Assembly (NCBI GenBank): GCA_030789695.1
Contig: CM061142.1
Coordinates: 569,957,281 to 570,021,280, forward strand
Direction of reading: 5' to 3'
Origin: Scilla litardierei
Taxonomy: Eukaryota > Streptophyta > Magnoliopsida > Asparagales > Asparagaceae
Length of the DNA: 64,000 nucleotides
The notes beneath the pieces were generated by a model that saw only the letters and a list, made by a program, of their open reading frames with translations, was not told the origin of the DNA and made no database searches. Shown here one piece after another: positions 39,379 to 50,289 of the stretch; the stretch's first letter is position 1; each line of letters starts with the position of its first letter. The translations under genes and the position numbers were made by a program.

Positions 39379-42300
39379 AGATGGCTTAGTTCATTTAGAA
39401 CTCTTGGACATCTTTCTTCTCTTCATTTCATACACTCAAGTGAGAAGTGTTGGATTCATTCCTAGAAGAGAGAAAGATCATCAAGTGCAATCAAAGCCTC
39501 ATCTCAAGCACTTGAGTTTCACTTGCATGCCTTCTTCATCGCATTGGTAAGATCATATCAAGGCATATGTAAGTATTATTTCGTTTCACATTCGTGATAC
39601 CCCTAATTCTCTTTGTGGGAATTAGATACTCTCTTTGTGGGAGTTTGGCGTCCTAGTGTAGGGCTAACCCTAATTCTCTGAGTGGGATTTAGTAATTCTC
39701 TAGGTGGGAGTTTGACCCTTGTGTAAGGTTGGTTGGGTCCTTGTGTAGGGCAAAATCCTCTTGGTGAGGTATCTCTTTGTGGGATTTGTATTCACTTCTC
39801 TTTGTGGGAATATAGTGCATATTGGTGTGGCTGGACGTATCCAAGTTTTGGGGAACCAGGGTAAAATCCTTGTGTTTGCGATTGTTGTTGTTGAGCACTC
39901 TGTTTATATTCCGCTGCTTATTGTGCTTTAATTTTAGTAACTTTTAATTAAGCACTTTGCTTGCTATTACACTATTCACCCACCCTCTAGTGTGTGTAGC
40001 CCCTCAGGGTCCCTAACAAAGCTATGGTAAACAGTTAACGATGATCATGCAAGTGCAACAAGTAATGTAAGAGCAGACATGCATGCAAGAAAAACAAATA
40101 AGGTAAGATCATACATGCATGCAAGTGCAATAAGTAACGTAAAAGGTGATTGTGCAAGTACAATAAGTGACAAACAAGAGCAACCATGTTGATAGCAATA
40201 ATGAAACATAATTGAAATGAACATGTTAAGGGAAGTATAATTGTGCCTAGCCTAGATCGTGACTTATAATGCTGAGTACAGTGAGCAACCAAGAGTCCAT
40301 CTCATACCACGGGTGTGCGATCTCGGGTTAAACCAAAACTATGCGAAGCATGCAATACTTTTCAAGAATCTGTGATCATCCAAGCATGCAATACTGTTCA
40401 AGAATCTGTGATCAAGTCTGTGAATTTGTCAACGACCAACTTTGAATGGGTTGCTAGAACCCGGTTGGTGACAACAAAGCCTGAATTGGTCGCTCCCGCA
40501 CTTCCACTATTATGAGTTACCCCAAACCCCCAAGTGTCTATGATGAGTATCAAGTATCTTTTTGTTACGAGATGTTCCACAAGGTATTCCACAAGATGTA
40601 CCACAAGATATCACATACGATGATTCATTAACATTCACTGAGTCATAGATGCCATGCAACAAATGATGTGACTATTTAAACGTGAGCAATCATGCAACAA
40701 ATGTATCCAAAGTCCATGCATAGTTTTCAAGATAGCAATCATCATGGTGAGAAAAGGTTGAACTAACTCTTTTAAAGGTATTTAAAATCGATGTTGGCGA
40801 ACTGCTAATTATTGGAGTTCTAGCATTGATCAATACAAGCGGACTTAGTCAAAGTTAGCAACTAGGCCACTATCCCCGTAAGCAGGGTGATCCAGAACTT
40901 GGGTCCAAGCGAAACCAACCGACTTGGTAAATCAATAACAAGAACGCCGATTATCAAGTTCCACTACATCAATTATGTTAACAAATGGTAGAGTAGTTTC
41001 CTGGTCATTTACCATGATAGTTAAACCAGAACCGCTGATTTACTTTCTTATTGTAAACTAGAAAGTTAGGGATTTAGAATAAAGACAAGTCCAACAAAGA
41101 TGATTCCATACTTCGAGCATGTGGTATTTCCATTAGCACACAATTTATCCAAGTAGATGGTTGCGTGCTACAACTATCAAAGTTGAAAGTTGGCAATGTC
41201 GTATTCTCAAGTCAAAGTCGTTCTGTAGTTGATTATTTCTCTAGTTAATTAGGTATCTAATCATTGGTTCAAGTTAATAGTCGTTTTGAGACTATATATG
41301 AGGTCCTAAGTTTGTACGAGAACACTATCTAAATTTTTAAAGTTAGAATTGAAGTGACTTACTTTCGATGTCGTCGTAGTAAGCCGAGGCTGGAGCTAGA
41401 GCTTCCAAGGGTGCTCGTGCACGAGAAACGATACCTGCAAACATCAGAAATAATCGGTTAAAGGTCACACTATTTTCTATCTATTTTTCTTAATGTGTTC
41501 GTATTTTTATTATCGCTTAAAACAAGTCAAAACGTGCACTGATAATTTTTAGATAGGCTAGGTGAGAGGAAAATAATTTTATATATGAAGAAAATATTTT
41601 TCTGAAGCTCATAGGTATTGTTTATAATTTTTCAAATCTTAAAATCAATTTTCGGAATTTAAAATCAATTAAAAACTAATTTCTAGAATTAAAAACTAAC
41701 GATCATAAACGTTCGACGATTTGTTTAGAGAAAAGTACCGTCGAAATATTTCGTATGCCCTGTTAAAATGTCCGTCATGATTAGTAGAATACAACGATAT
41801 TTTTTTATATGTATGGGTTCAAGTGTAGTATGAAAAACATGAGTAGTTTTATCAAATCTGAATTAACTTCCGTAAACTTTGAAAAATCATAACTTGGAAA
41901 ATAAACATCAGATTGGGACGAAACTGACGCCTACGCATTTGTGACAACGCGTAGAACATTTTGGTATTTTTAGATTTTTTGTGTGGGTCTTATATTTTCG
42001 TTTTTCTAATTTTCTTCTTTAAAACCCTCTCTCTCTCTCTATAGAGAAAAACACAGTTTTTGTGTTTCTCAAACTCAGGCACGTGTGCACGAGGGCAGCA
42101 GTAAGGGGGGTTACCGGAGGGGGGTGGCACCCGGCGGTGGGGCGGGTAAGCCGGCGGCGGAGCGGGTAAGCCGGCGGCGGGCGGCGCGCGTGGTGGTGGC
42201 AAGGCTAGGTAGCGGTGGCGCGGGTTCTGAGGCGTCGCGCACGGATCTGGGTGCATGACAGAGCAGCGGTGAAGGGGGCTTCGGTGGAGCTCGCAGTGAA

Positions 42301-43178
42301 TGTAAGGAGCTCCAGAGGACGGGCGGAGAAAGGTAGGAGGGCCGACAGTTGCTCGGTGGCTTGAGGATGAGGTAGCGCTCTGGTGGTGAGGCTGACCGGC
42401 GAGCTCGTTGCGTCAGAGTGGAGGGTCGTCGGTGGGCTCATGTGGAGCTCGTGCAGGGCTGATGATGTTACCACTGCGAAGGGGGAAGCCAAAGCTTCAC
42501 TGGAGGACGGAGATAGCAACAGGTGAGGGGCACAGTCAAGGGGAAAATGTGGTGTTGTGGATGATCTATGTGGATCTCCTCCTCAGCGATGGTGGGCTAC
42601 GCCGAAGGGAGGCCGTGGGTCGACGTCGATGGGGGCACCGGAGTGGAGAGTGAGTGGTGGGCCGGCCATGGGGGGTGCCTGAGCAAGGTGAGAGCGGAGA
42701 GGGTGATGGGTTTTTGAACGAAAGAGGGGGGAGGGGGTCTGGGGATGGGTTCTCTACTGAAAGGGGAAGGAGAGGGTGATGAGTTTATAAGATAAAATTA
42801 ATACTAAAATACTATGTGAATGATTCATGCAGGCAAAGTTTTAATGTTTGTTGGTGGGATCCGATAAATTCGGATATGCCCAACTATTTACCGCTAATTA
42901 AAGGTGGGCGGGTGGGTTAATTACCTGGGTTAGGGTAATTAGTAACCGGGAGATGTAACACGTAATAATCGATATACATCTGGATGTCCCGATTTTCGTT
43001 TCTGGAAAAACGTTCTCGAAAAATTCCAGAAACGGTACTACGGGTTTGTATCATTGTAAGGATCATGAAAATGGTGTTCCTTTTATATTTAAGTGAGGAA
43101 AAAAATAGAAAAAATCATTTATTCATTTTGAACTCGTTTGTTACGGATTAACATGCACTACGAAAACAGGTCGTTGCA

Positions 43179-43856
43179 GAATTAAACAGAGTACATATTA
43201 ACATGTAGTAGCAGCATTTATGAAATAAAAAGGCATTTATGTTAAATTATCACTTTACAAGTTTGGGGACCCATGTAATTCATAGGACACTTAAGGAGAA
43301 GGACTTCACACACGGTGGATGCAAAGTGGCACCTCAACCAGTGACACGAACACTGGAGTGGAGGGGCCTCTCGTAACTCCTCTGTTGGGAGTGAGAAATC
43401 TCGGGTTTTCAGTGCAAAATGGAGCAAACCATCATTTACCATCATAGTGCATCACAAGTGCACTACTGGCCTCTCTAACCCTACCAACTCCCATACCAAC
43501 TACCGGGAGTGTGGGTGAGATAATCATGCTCCACGCTTAGCCAACTCCCTCGCTCAGGAGTGCAAGTGGGAGTCTCAGCTGTGTCTGCTCCTTAAGACAT
43601 ATTCTTTACATGTTCCCCCCAAAACACATATCTAAAGTCTCACACATTTTTGAATGGATCGAGAACTTCAGATTCTTGTTCTCATTCTCACTCTTAATTT
43701 TCATTGCTTCATACCACTTCGCATTACATGGTTTCAATGCCACTTTCTCATTCTATAATTCATTACATCATTTTATATGGATATTTTCATCATATCCACT
43801 ATCATCATTATGTATTTTCTTTCTTTTTCATTCTCATGTGAAAATTATAGAGGAAT
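43179..43856. other. Host sequence H, part 2 (possible old LTR)
   Basis: 678 bp between solo LTR A and element D. No coding frame is supported. It loosely resembles the middle parts of the Gypsy LTRs (tracts like ACCAACTACCGGGAGTGTGG), so it may be a decayed LTR. It ends in GGAAT, the D target duplication. Confidence 0.4.
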
Positions 43857-44442
43857 TGTAACGACCACTTTTTCGTCGTACGTTGTTCGTGCACGTGCTT
43901 TTGGCCGTGCACGTGTTTGCTTTAGACTTTATTTGTTTGTGAACACTTTTGTGTGATATGCCGTTGCGAACGACTCTGAGAGTATTAAATAGTGGCACTA
44001 TCTTGAAACGACACTTCTCGAGTCGTTTTTCCACAATTTAAACTTACTCGATGAGACGTGACGACTTTCACTTTTGACGGGAGACGTTTCTATTTTTAGT
44101 TTCGTCGTCCGACGTCGAATTTGAGATCCGTCTTCTTAGTTAGCTCACATTCATTTCCACGATCATCACAATATTTATTTTATAATTTTTGGAGTTTATT
44201 TGACCACTTTTATAATTTTTACAAGTTTTATATTATTTTTAATAATTTATTTTTAAATTAATTTCGGCCAAATAAAATTTATTTGAGTTTTAAACGTTTT
44301 AAAGAATTTTTGAGCCAATTTCCAGCTCATTTGGACCAGGTCAAATCCTAGATTGGGTTGGAGAAGTTTAAATTCAAATTTCAAATCTTTTTGAATTCTA
44401 ATCCTATTAGATTTAGCCCTAGACCAAGTCAACCCACCTATA

Positions 44443-44451
44443 CTATATAAG
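44443..44451 (+). promoter_or_regulatory. TATA box of the D 5' LTR
   Basis: CTATATAAG ahead of a CG-rich leader. An identical copy lies at 50876 in the 3' LTR. Confidence 0.7.
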
Positions 44452-44516
44452 CAACCCCTAGCAAGTCCTATTTTCCAAAGAAATTAGCCCTAGCCTCTTC
44501 CAAACTCATTTTGGAC

Positions 44517-44547
44517 GTTGCGACGAATCGTCGCAACGTTGCGACGT
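44517..44547 (+). repeat. Strong hairpin GTTGCGACG / CGTCGCAAC in the D LTR
   Basis: A 9-bp perfect inverted repeat with loop AAT, followed by a third copy of the arm, about 70 bp downstream of the TATA box and so probably transcribed. An identical copy lies at 50950-50980. Confidence 0.75.
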
Positions 44548-45506
44548 TCAGCACCCCGCACGACCGAGGAAATCCCCCGCATCCACCCGCTCTGACCGGC
44601 CGCCCCGCCCGCATTCTCGTCGCTCCGCACCACAGCACCAACCCCGCCCGCTCCCCCGCTTGACCGATAGGGCCTCTCGGTCAGACCGAGAGACCCGCCC
44701 GACCATCCGCACCGCACCGACCCGCTGCCGTGCCGCTCTGTCGCCCCGCTCCGCTCCGTGCCCGACCGAAGGCCCCGCCCGCTGTGACCGAGCGCCCGAG
44801 CGCTGCAGCGTTGCAACGCTGTCCCGCCCGCTTCCAAGCGAACGACCGAGGATCTCCATCGGTCTGACCGAAGGAAACGACCGCCCCCGCTGCTGCGACC
44901 GACCCCCAACGTTGCAACAGCGCCGCCCCCGTGTCTGACCGAGCCAAGCCCCCGCATTGGCTGTGTACGACCGACGGCCACTTGTCGCAACCCCGCATCC
45001 GTCGCACCGCTTGCCTCCGTGGGCCCCCCAAGTTCTCCAGAGGTATTGTGGGTCCCCCAAAGGTCCCTAGGACTACTGTGGGCCCCACCTAGGTGTGTTC
45101 TCTTCGACGACTTGCCGCGTACGACGTCGTCGCACGTCGTAGCCCGTCGTCGCACGTGCGAGCTTTGGAATCTGGAACCGTCGCCCCGGTTGAAGCTCTG
45201 AATTTTCCAGCGAGGAATATATTTTGGAATCAGGACTTGGAGCGCGATCTTTTATTCCAACCCCCGGCGTCGCTACCCGACGCCGGTGTAGCTTTCGCGT
45301 CGTGTTGAGGTAACGTTTTGCACCCCTAGGACCCCCAACCCAATTGCATGCTAATAAAGACTAAAAATCAGTATTTTAAAGTATTTTAAATGTTTTAGAA
45401 ATCACTAATCAAGATTAATAAAACGGATGTAGGCCGGTGGACTTGTGCACGTAGGAATCGTGACTTTGGACTCGTTGGACGGTGTTTTCTTGACGTGATA
45501 ATTGCA

Positions 45507-45683
45507 GGCAAGTGAAACTTGCCAACTCTTGTGTAGGGCCATGTTTTTAGGCCACTTACTTGCTTTTAGCGTAAAAGAGACTAGTCAGTGAAATGATAGC
45601 TGGCTAGACGCCTATTTGATCTAGTTTGACAACGAAACTAGATCCGTCACCTAAATGATCTAGCTTGACAACGAAGCTAGATC
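45507..45683 (+). ncRNA. Conserved hairpin cluster in the D 5' LTR leader
   Basis: Successive perfect or near-perfect hairpins: GGCAAGT-GAA-ACTTGCC (45507-45523); CTTTTA-GCG-TAAAAG (45563-45577); CTAGTCAG/CTGGCTAG with an 11-base loop (45581-45607); GATCTAGTTT/AAACTAGATC (45618-45644) and GATCTAGCTT/AAGCTAGATC (45657-45683), both with loop GACAACG. The diverged LTR3 has the same loops with compensating stem changes. This is a structural element of the transcript by inference, not an independent gene. Confidence 0.65.
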
Positions 45684-46684
45684 CAAACATTAAACTTGTC
45701 ATTCATGCATACTAAACTGTCACGTTTACTTTTCTTACTTGTACGCTTTACTACTTGCCATGCCAAGTCATCCATGCATTGATTGTTGCATCGTAGCACA
45801 CGCTACAATACTTGTCCTTGTACTACTTGTCCGGCTAGGTGCACCCCTACGCCATACTTGTTTACACACTTCCTGGCTCGTGGTCCAGAAGCGGGCCTCA
45901 TGTGTTGGCCAGAAACCAATGCCCGATACACGTGGAGGGGTAGGGATAAACGGTTACTTGAGCTTAGGAGTTGGCCCGTACAGCCACTCTAGCCAAAAGA
46001 CGGAATCTCTGTGCACGAGGTGCTTACTTTTCTTGTCTTGTACTTGTCTTGTGAATGCCATGCCATGCTCGTACTGTACTTTACTTTACTTTACCTGTTG
46101 CACTCATACTTTAAACTGCCATGTCATCGCATTCATACTAGAACTGCTAGGTTGCTCTTACTTGTACTTTCAGTTTCACTTGCACAAGTCTTCCAGACTT
46201 GCTGACATGTGCCCCTTGCTCTTTTGGGTGTCACATGTTAGACCTGAGCCAGAGACCGTTGCTGAGTACGTGAGGTTTTGCTGACGCTGAGTCTGAGTCC
46301 ATGGCTGCCCAGGAGGATTTTGGTGGACCCGGTGACCATTCTTTGAGTCTTTGTGGAGCTTTATGTTGTTTTAGGCCTTTTGTTAGTTGTTGGTGCGTAG
46401 CACCGTTGTTTTGTACTTTGTACTTTTGTTGGCCATGTTTGGGCCTTTAGACTCTTTTATTTGTAGCCTGGTGGCTTTTCTGCGTTGTTGAGATTTATTA
46501 TTATGGATATTCTGAGATGTTTCTTTTGTCTCTTTCGTTATTATTATCTTTGTTTCGTTTCGCGTTGCAAGGACCTGCAGTTTTAAAGTAATTGACGCTT
46601 ATCGGACTTGCGGCTTTGTAGCTTCAAGTCTGAGCGGACCTTCTCACGCTTCGCCTCCACATTTTTGGGAAGCGGGGCGTGACA

Positions 46685-49600
46685 GGTTTTGTTGGTGGCC
46701 CATGCAGGTCCGGTCTTGCAATTGCGAATCAACGAAACAACGATAATAACGGAATGTCCATTAAATAAATTGCAACATCCGAGTCATAAGCCGAGTCTAG
46801 TCGTTTTCTTAGGACACTAGGTGGTAAGAAGACTTAGTTAGACGTCCGTGCTTGTTAGTTAGAGGCCTCTGATTGATAGTTAGACCCCCTTCCGGCAATT
46901 GATTTGATCGTCGTAGGAGTTACCTTGGTGGTTATTGCCTAACCCTGACCATACTAGACCTCTAAAATTTCCTTTCGTCGTTCACCTGGGTTCAACGATT
47001 TCGGACCAAGTTGAACGCATTTCTTTACCGTCTAACCTTTAGAAGTCTTGGCGATTAGTTCCTAATCTTTAGTTGGTCGACCGTAGGAGTTTCCCGTAGC
47101 CTCTTCTGATTCATATCCTAGGCGTATGAATGCTGTGATCACCTGACCAATTTCCTTGCCTCGATTCACGAGATCGCCCCATGACGATCGTCGTCAATTT
47201 CGAACCTTTCCGTCACAATCTTGAACCTTCCAAAAGTATCCTTCGATTTCCTCTTTCCCTAGGTTTAAATTTGTTCAAAATTTTAATATACTTATACTTC
47301 ATACTTCTTCATTGATTTAAATTTTAAAAAAAAACGTTTGTCGGAATTTTGAACTCTAGCTTATAATATTTTCCCAGCCTATGTTTTCGTACTCATGTCG
47401 TCTTTTCATATATTAATTTTATTCTGAACCGTTTGTCCAATTCGATTTATAATTTTCCTTCTTATTTATGCCATTTGAATAATACATCGTGTTTACTTTT
47501 AATATACTTTTCAAGTCACATGGAATTTCAGATTTTAGCAAGTTGGTTTGCTCGTCGTTCTCACTATTTCAGATTTTTGCAAAATTACTATTTTCATAAC
47601 CTCTTCCTGCTTTAGACCCTCCCTGATTTGATTTTAAAGATTTGCTATTCGAACTTGAAAATTCTTATGCTAAGTTACTACTATTTCCTTTCCGCTCACC
47701 ATACACGTTTTAGAAAAAAAATCTCTAAACCAAATTGAATTTCAACTATTTTTATAACCGTGCCAGACTTGTTGTGCTCGTGTATTAAGAACCTTGTGTA
47801 AATCAGTTTTACATTTTTGGCAAACCTTGGTTTTCTAAAAAGTAGTTTCAAATTGATTATCTTCAATTTTCCATAGCCCAAAGTTTTGAAAGCATTTAAC
47901 CTGATTTTAAATTCTTCTGTTGCTTGATTCCATTCTTTGACTTTCAAAAACTTTTGGCAACATTTTATTAAATTACTGACTGATAGAATTTTCTAAACCA
48001 TGTCCTAAATATTCGCGTAAATGATTTTACTTCCTTTCAAAATGATTTTTTAAGACCAATAGGCCATTTTCTATTATTTTGAATATTCGACTCAGATTTA
48101 TTTTGAACAACTCGCTTTATCGATCCCCAAACATTTCTTCTCAGATGAGGATTTTAAAGTACAACCGTTTTCAATTTTGCGTATTTTAGCTTATGCTATT
48201 CACCCTACTTGCTTTCTGTATCCTATTTAAGCATCCCCACATCTCCCTTTTTCCTCCACCTAAAACATCACCATTGAGCCAATGTTCGTCCAACCAAGTT
48301 GTCTCCATGCATTCGCCCTATCTGAACACGTGCTTATCGATTCTTCCCTCGTCACGCTTTCGACCCCCTCTATTGCTTAGGCCTTAGGGTCCGTCAATGT
48401 CTATGTCCACCCTAAGTTTTTAGTAGACCCTTGGACCCTTGAGAGGTGTCGTTGTGCACGTACCTAAGTTGTGTACGTGGGCTTGAATGAGTGTACCCCC
48501 CATAGTATATTGGTGCTTGCCTATTGTGTGATATATTTATATATATATATACTCGGAGTTATTCGTGATAGTATGAAGTTGTTGTGAGATAGTAGTTATG
48601 GATTTTGTGTGGATAGCTATACTATACTAGGGATGCTTGAGTATATAAGAGTTAGCGTTGGAATATCTAATGGAGTGTATTAGTTAGAGATACTTATAAT
48701 GGTTGAAATAAAATGATTGGTAAAGCTAGGTATATGCTAGGTGTGATGATAATGTGTGAACTTATAGATAAGTAAGTAGGCCTATTGAGTGATCTATGTA
48801 TTATTACGTGTGAGTATGTGCTCGTAGGTAGATATATATAGTGTTTAGACGTAAGTAGTTATGTTTTGTTGCCCGAGTATATATGTGATATACATATAGT
48901 ATTAGGGTTATAATTTTGATTGGTATTGTTGCTTTTGCGGGATGTTGCATGCGTGCATACCGTGAGGTATACACGACTATTGCACATCTTAATTATGTAC
49001 GTGGGGATGTGTTAGAATACTAATTATAGGTAGTAGGCTATGGTGTGAATATATATGTTACATGTGTGAGACTATACGATGAATACGTATGCATGTATTA
49101 GGGAGCGTATTATAATTATACGTATGTTGATGTCTATATTATTATTATTATGGTGTATAAATTGATTGAACTACGTGAGTATTGCCTGACTAAATATTAA
49201 GTGTGATTGATCTAGGGAATGTATATGGGTGTATTGGTAGACGTATAAATATTGGAATGGTATTGGTATAGGTATGAATGCCGTGCTATGTATATAGAAT
49301 ATTCTGATATGTGTATTGAGTCTCACTCAAGCTTGAGTGAGTATACTCTAAGTATATTGAATGTATGTTGTAGTTTGAATATAGCAATGCTTGATGTATG
49401 TATAGTGATAGGAGTGTTTGTGCCTGGTTGTGCTACGCACATGATTGTGGGTCGCTACGCCAGTATATAGTTATAGGTGTTGGTCTTGCGGTATAGTTAT
49501 TTACTAAGGACTTGTCGTGTGAACGTATGTGTACTAGCTAAAACTAGGTGTGTATGTGTGCTAGTTATATAATGGTATGATTGGTGTATGTAAATGAAAT

Positions 49601-49776
49601 GTTAGCGTGTATGGGTGTGCACCATGGACGTGTAAGTATGTGCTTAGTTATAGGTATTGATGACTATGATATATGTGGCGTGTCGTAAATACAGTTATAG
49701 GACCGTACGTGATGTGAACATATAGTGAACTATTTGCATGTATTAGAATGGCTATATATTATGAAACTATAGTAGT

Positions 49777-49824
<48 letters not shown>

Positions 49825-50289
49825 GTGAAACTTGACTTAATTATAGCATGGTGTGACTACATGTGTTGATGTGTTTGGTGTTGGATGAATACTAGGGATT
49901 ATTAGAGGGTAGTATACCCTTGATGTTTGTGCATAGGTAGCTACGTATAGGTAGAGCAATGATTGTATTGGCTAAGTGTGAGACTATCCTATATAAGTAT
50001 CTGAACTATTGTTTGCGAGTAGCAGTTATATAAGGGATGTATGTTTATATACCTGATTGAAATACATGCATGAAGTTGACGGACTATAATAGGTATTAAT
50101 GAATAACGTACGTGAATGTATATATATACGTGTTGGTAGTAATAATATTTGACTACCTAGTGCATATATGAGCATTTGTAATGACTATACTTGGTTTGAA
50201 ATATAATGTGACTTGATTTGGGGTAGTTACTAGAGCGACTAGCTATATTAGAAAGTCCGAGGACGGACTTTATTCCAAGGTGGGGAGGA
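46685..50289 (+). other. Non-coding internal region of element D
   Basis: 3.6 kb without a supported ORF. It opens with GGTTTTGTTGGTGGCCCATG, the block shared with B and LTR3. Part 46760-48400 is T-rich. Part 48480-50280 is rich in TA/TG steps with a TA microsatellite at 49779-49820. The purine tract AAGGTGGGGAGGA (50277-50289) abuts the 3' LTR and is the likely plus-strand primer. Confidence 0.8.
49779..49820. repeat. TA microsatellite
   Basis: About 21 uninterrupted TA units inside element D. Confidence 0.95.

Larger units (their letters stand above)
38073..40018 (+). mobile_element. Solo Copia-3 LTR
   Basis: 1946 bp from TGTTAGTTCTTGG to TCCCTAACA, flanked by AAGCT on both sides (38068-38072 and 40019-40023). 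The end segment (ATTCACCCACCCTCTAG) resembles the 3' ends of the Copia-1 and Copia-2 LTRs, so it is a related Copia family. It carries its own U3 motif array (38642-39283) and TATA box (39369). No internal region remains. Confidence 0.9.
37704..43178 (-). mobile_element. Solo Gypsy LTR A (interrupted by Copia-3)
   Basis: It runs on the minus strand from TGCAACGACCTG (43178) to GGTGGGTCGTTACA (37704), and is flanked on both sides by GAATT (37699-37703 and 43179-43183). With no internal region between two LTRs, it is a solo LTR left by LTR-LTR recombination. Without the nested Copia-3 and its duplication, its length is about 3.5 kb. It has a CT-rich leader (about 42080-42780, sense minus), a TATA-like site near 42785, a CT run at 42027-42041 and a short acidic frame near its end. 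Confidence 0.85.
43857..46684 (+). mobile_element. 5' LTR of element D
   Basis: It starts TGTAACGACC and ends GGGGCGTGACA. TATA box at 44443-44451. A CG-rich block at 44515-44970 has many GACCGA and GTTGCAACG motifs. A possible intron runs from the GAG/GTAACG donor near 45309 to the ATTGCAG acceptor at 45501-45507. A structured-RNA block lies at 45507-45683. The mirrored frames of 221, 170 and 135 codons on the minus strand come from the CG-rich block and are not genes. Confidence 0.93.

Noticed and set aside
43179..43856. A host gene between retroelements
   Set aside because: No frame has codon structure or known motifs, and some phrases resemble Gypsy LTR middles.
44490..45155. A 221-codon minus-strand frame, identical at 50923-51588, with overlapping 170- and 135-codon frames
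   Set aside because: All lie in the CG-rich repeated-motif part of the D LTR, antisense to its promoter, with Arg/Gly/Ser-rich composition in every frame; the duplication is only the two LTRs.
45507..45683. Hammerhead ribozyme in the D leader
   Set aside because: GAAA and stem-like features tempted, but no CUGANGA core with the right stem order was found.
45739..46284. 181-codon frame in the D LTR (copy at 52172-52717)
   Set aside because: It has no recognisable domain and crosses CTTGTACTTG-type low-complexity sequence. Only its end resembles the acidic frames of LTR A and B, which is too little for a gene call.
48480..50280. Satellite DNA or a centromeric repeat in D
   Set aside because: The region is TA/TG-rich but shows no regular monomer; only a short TA microsatellite is clear.
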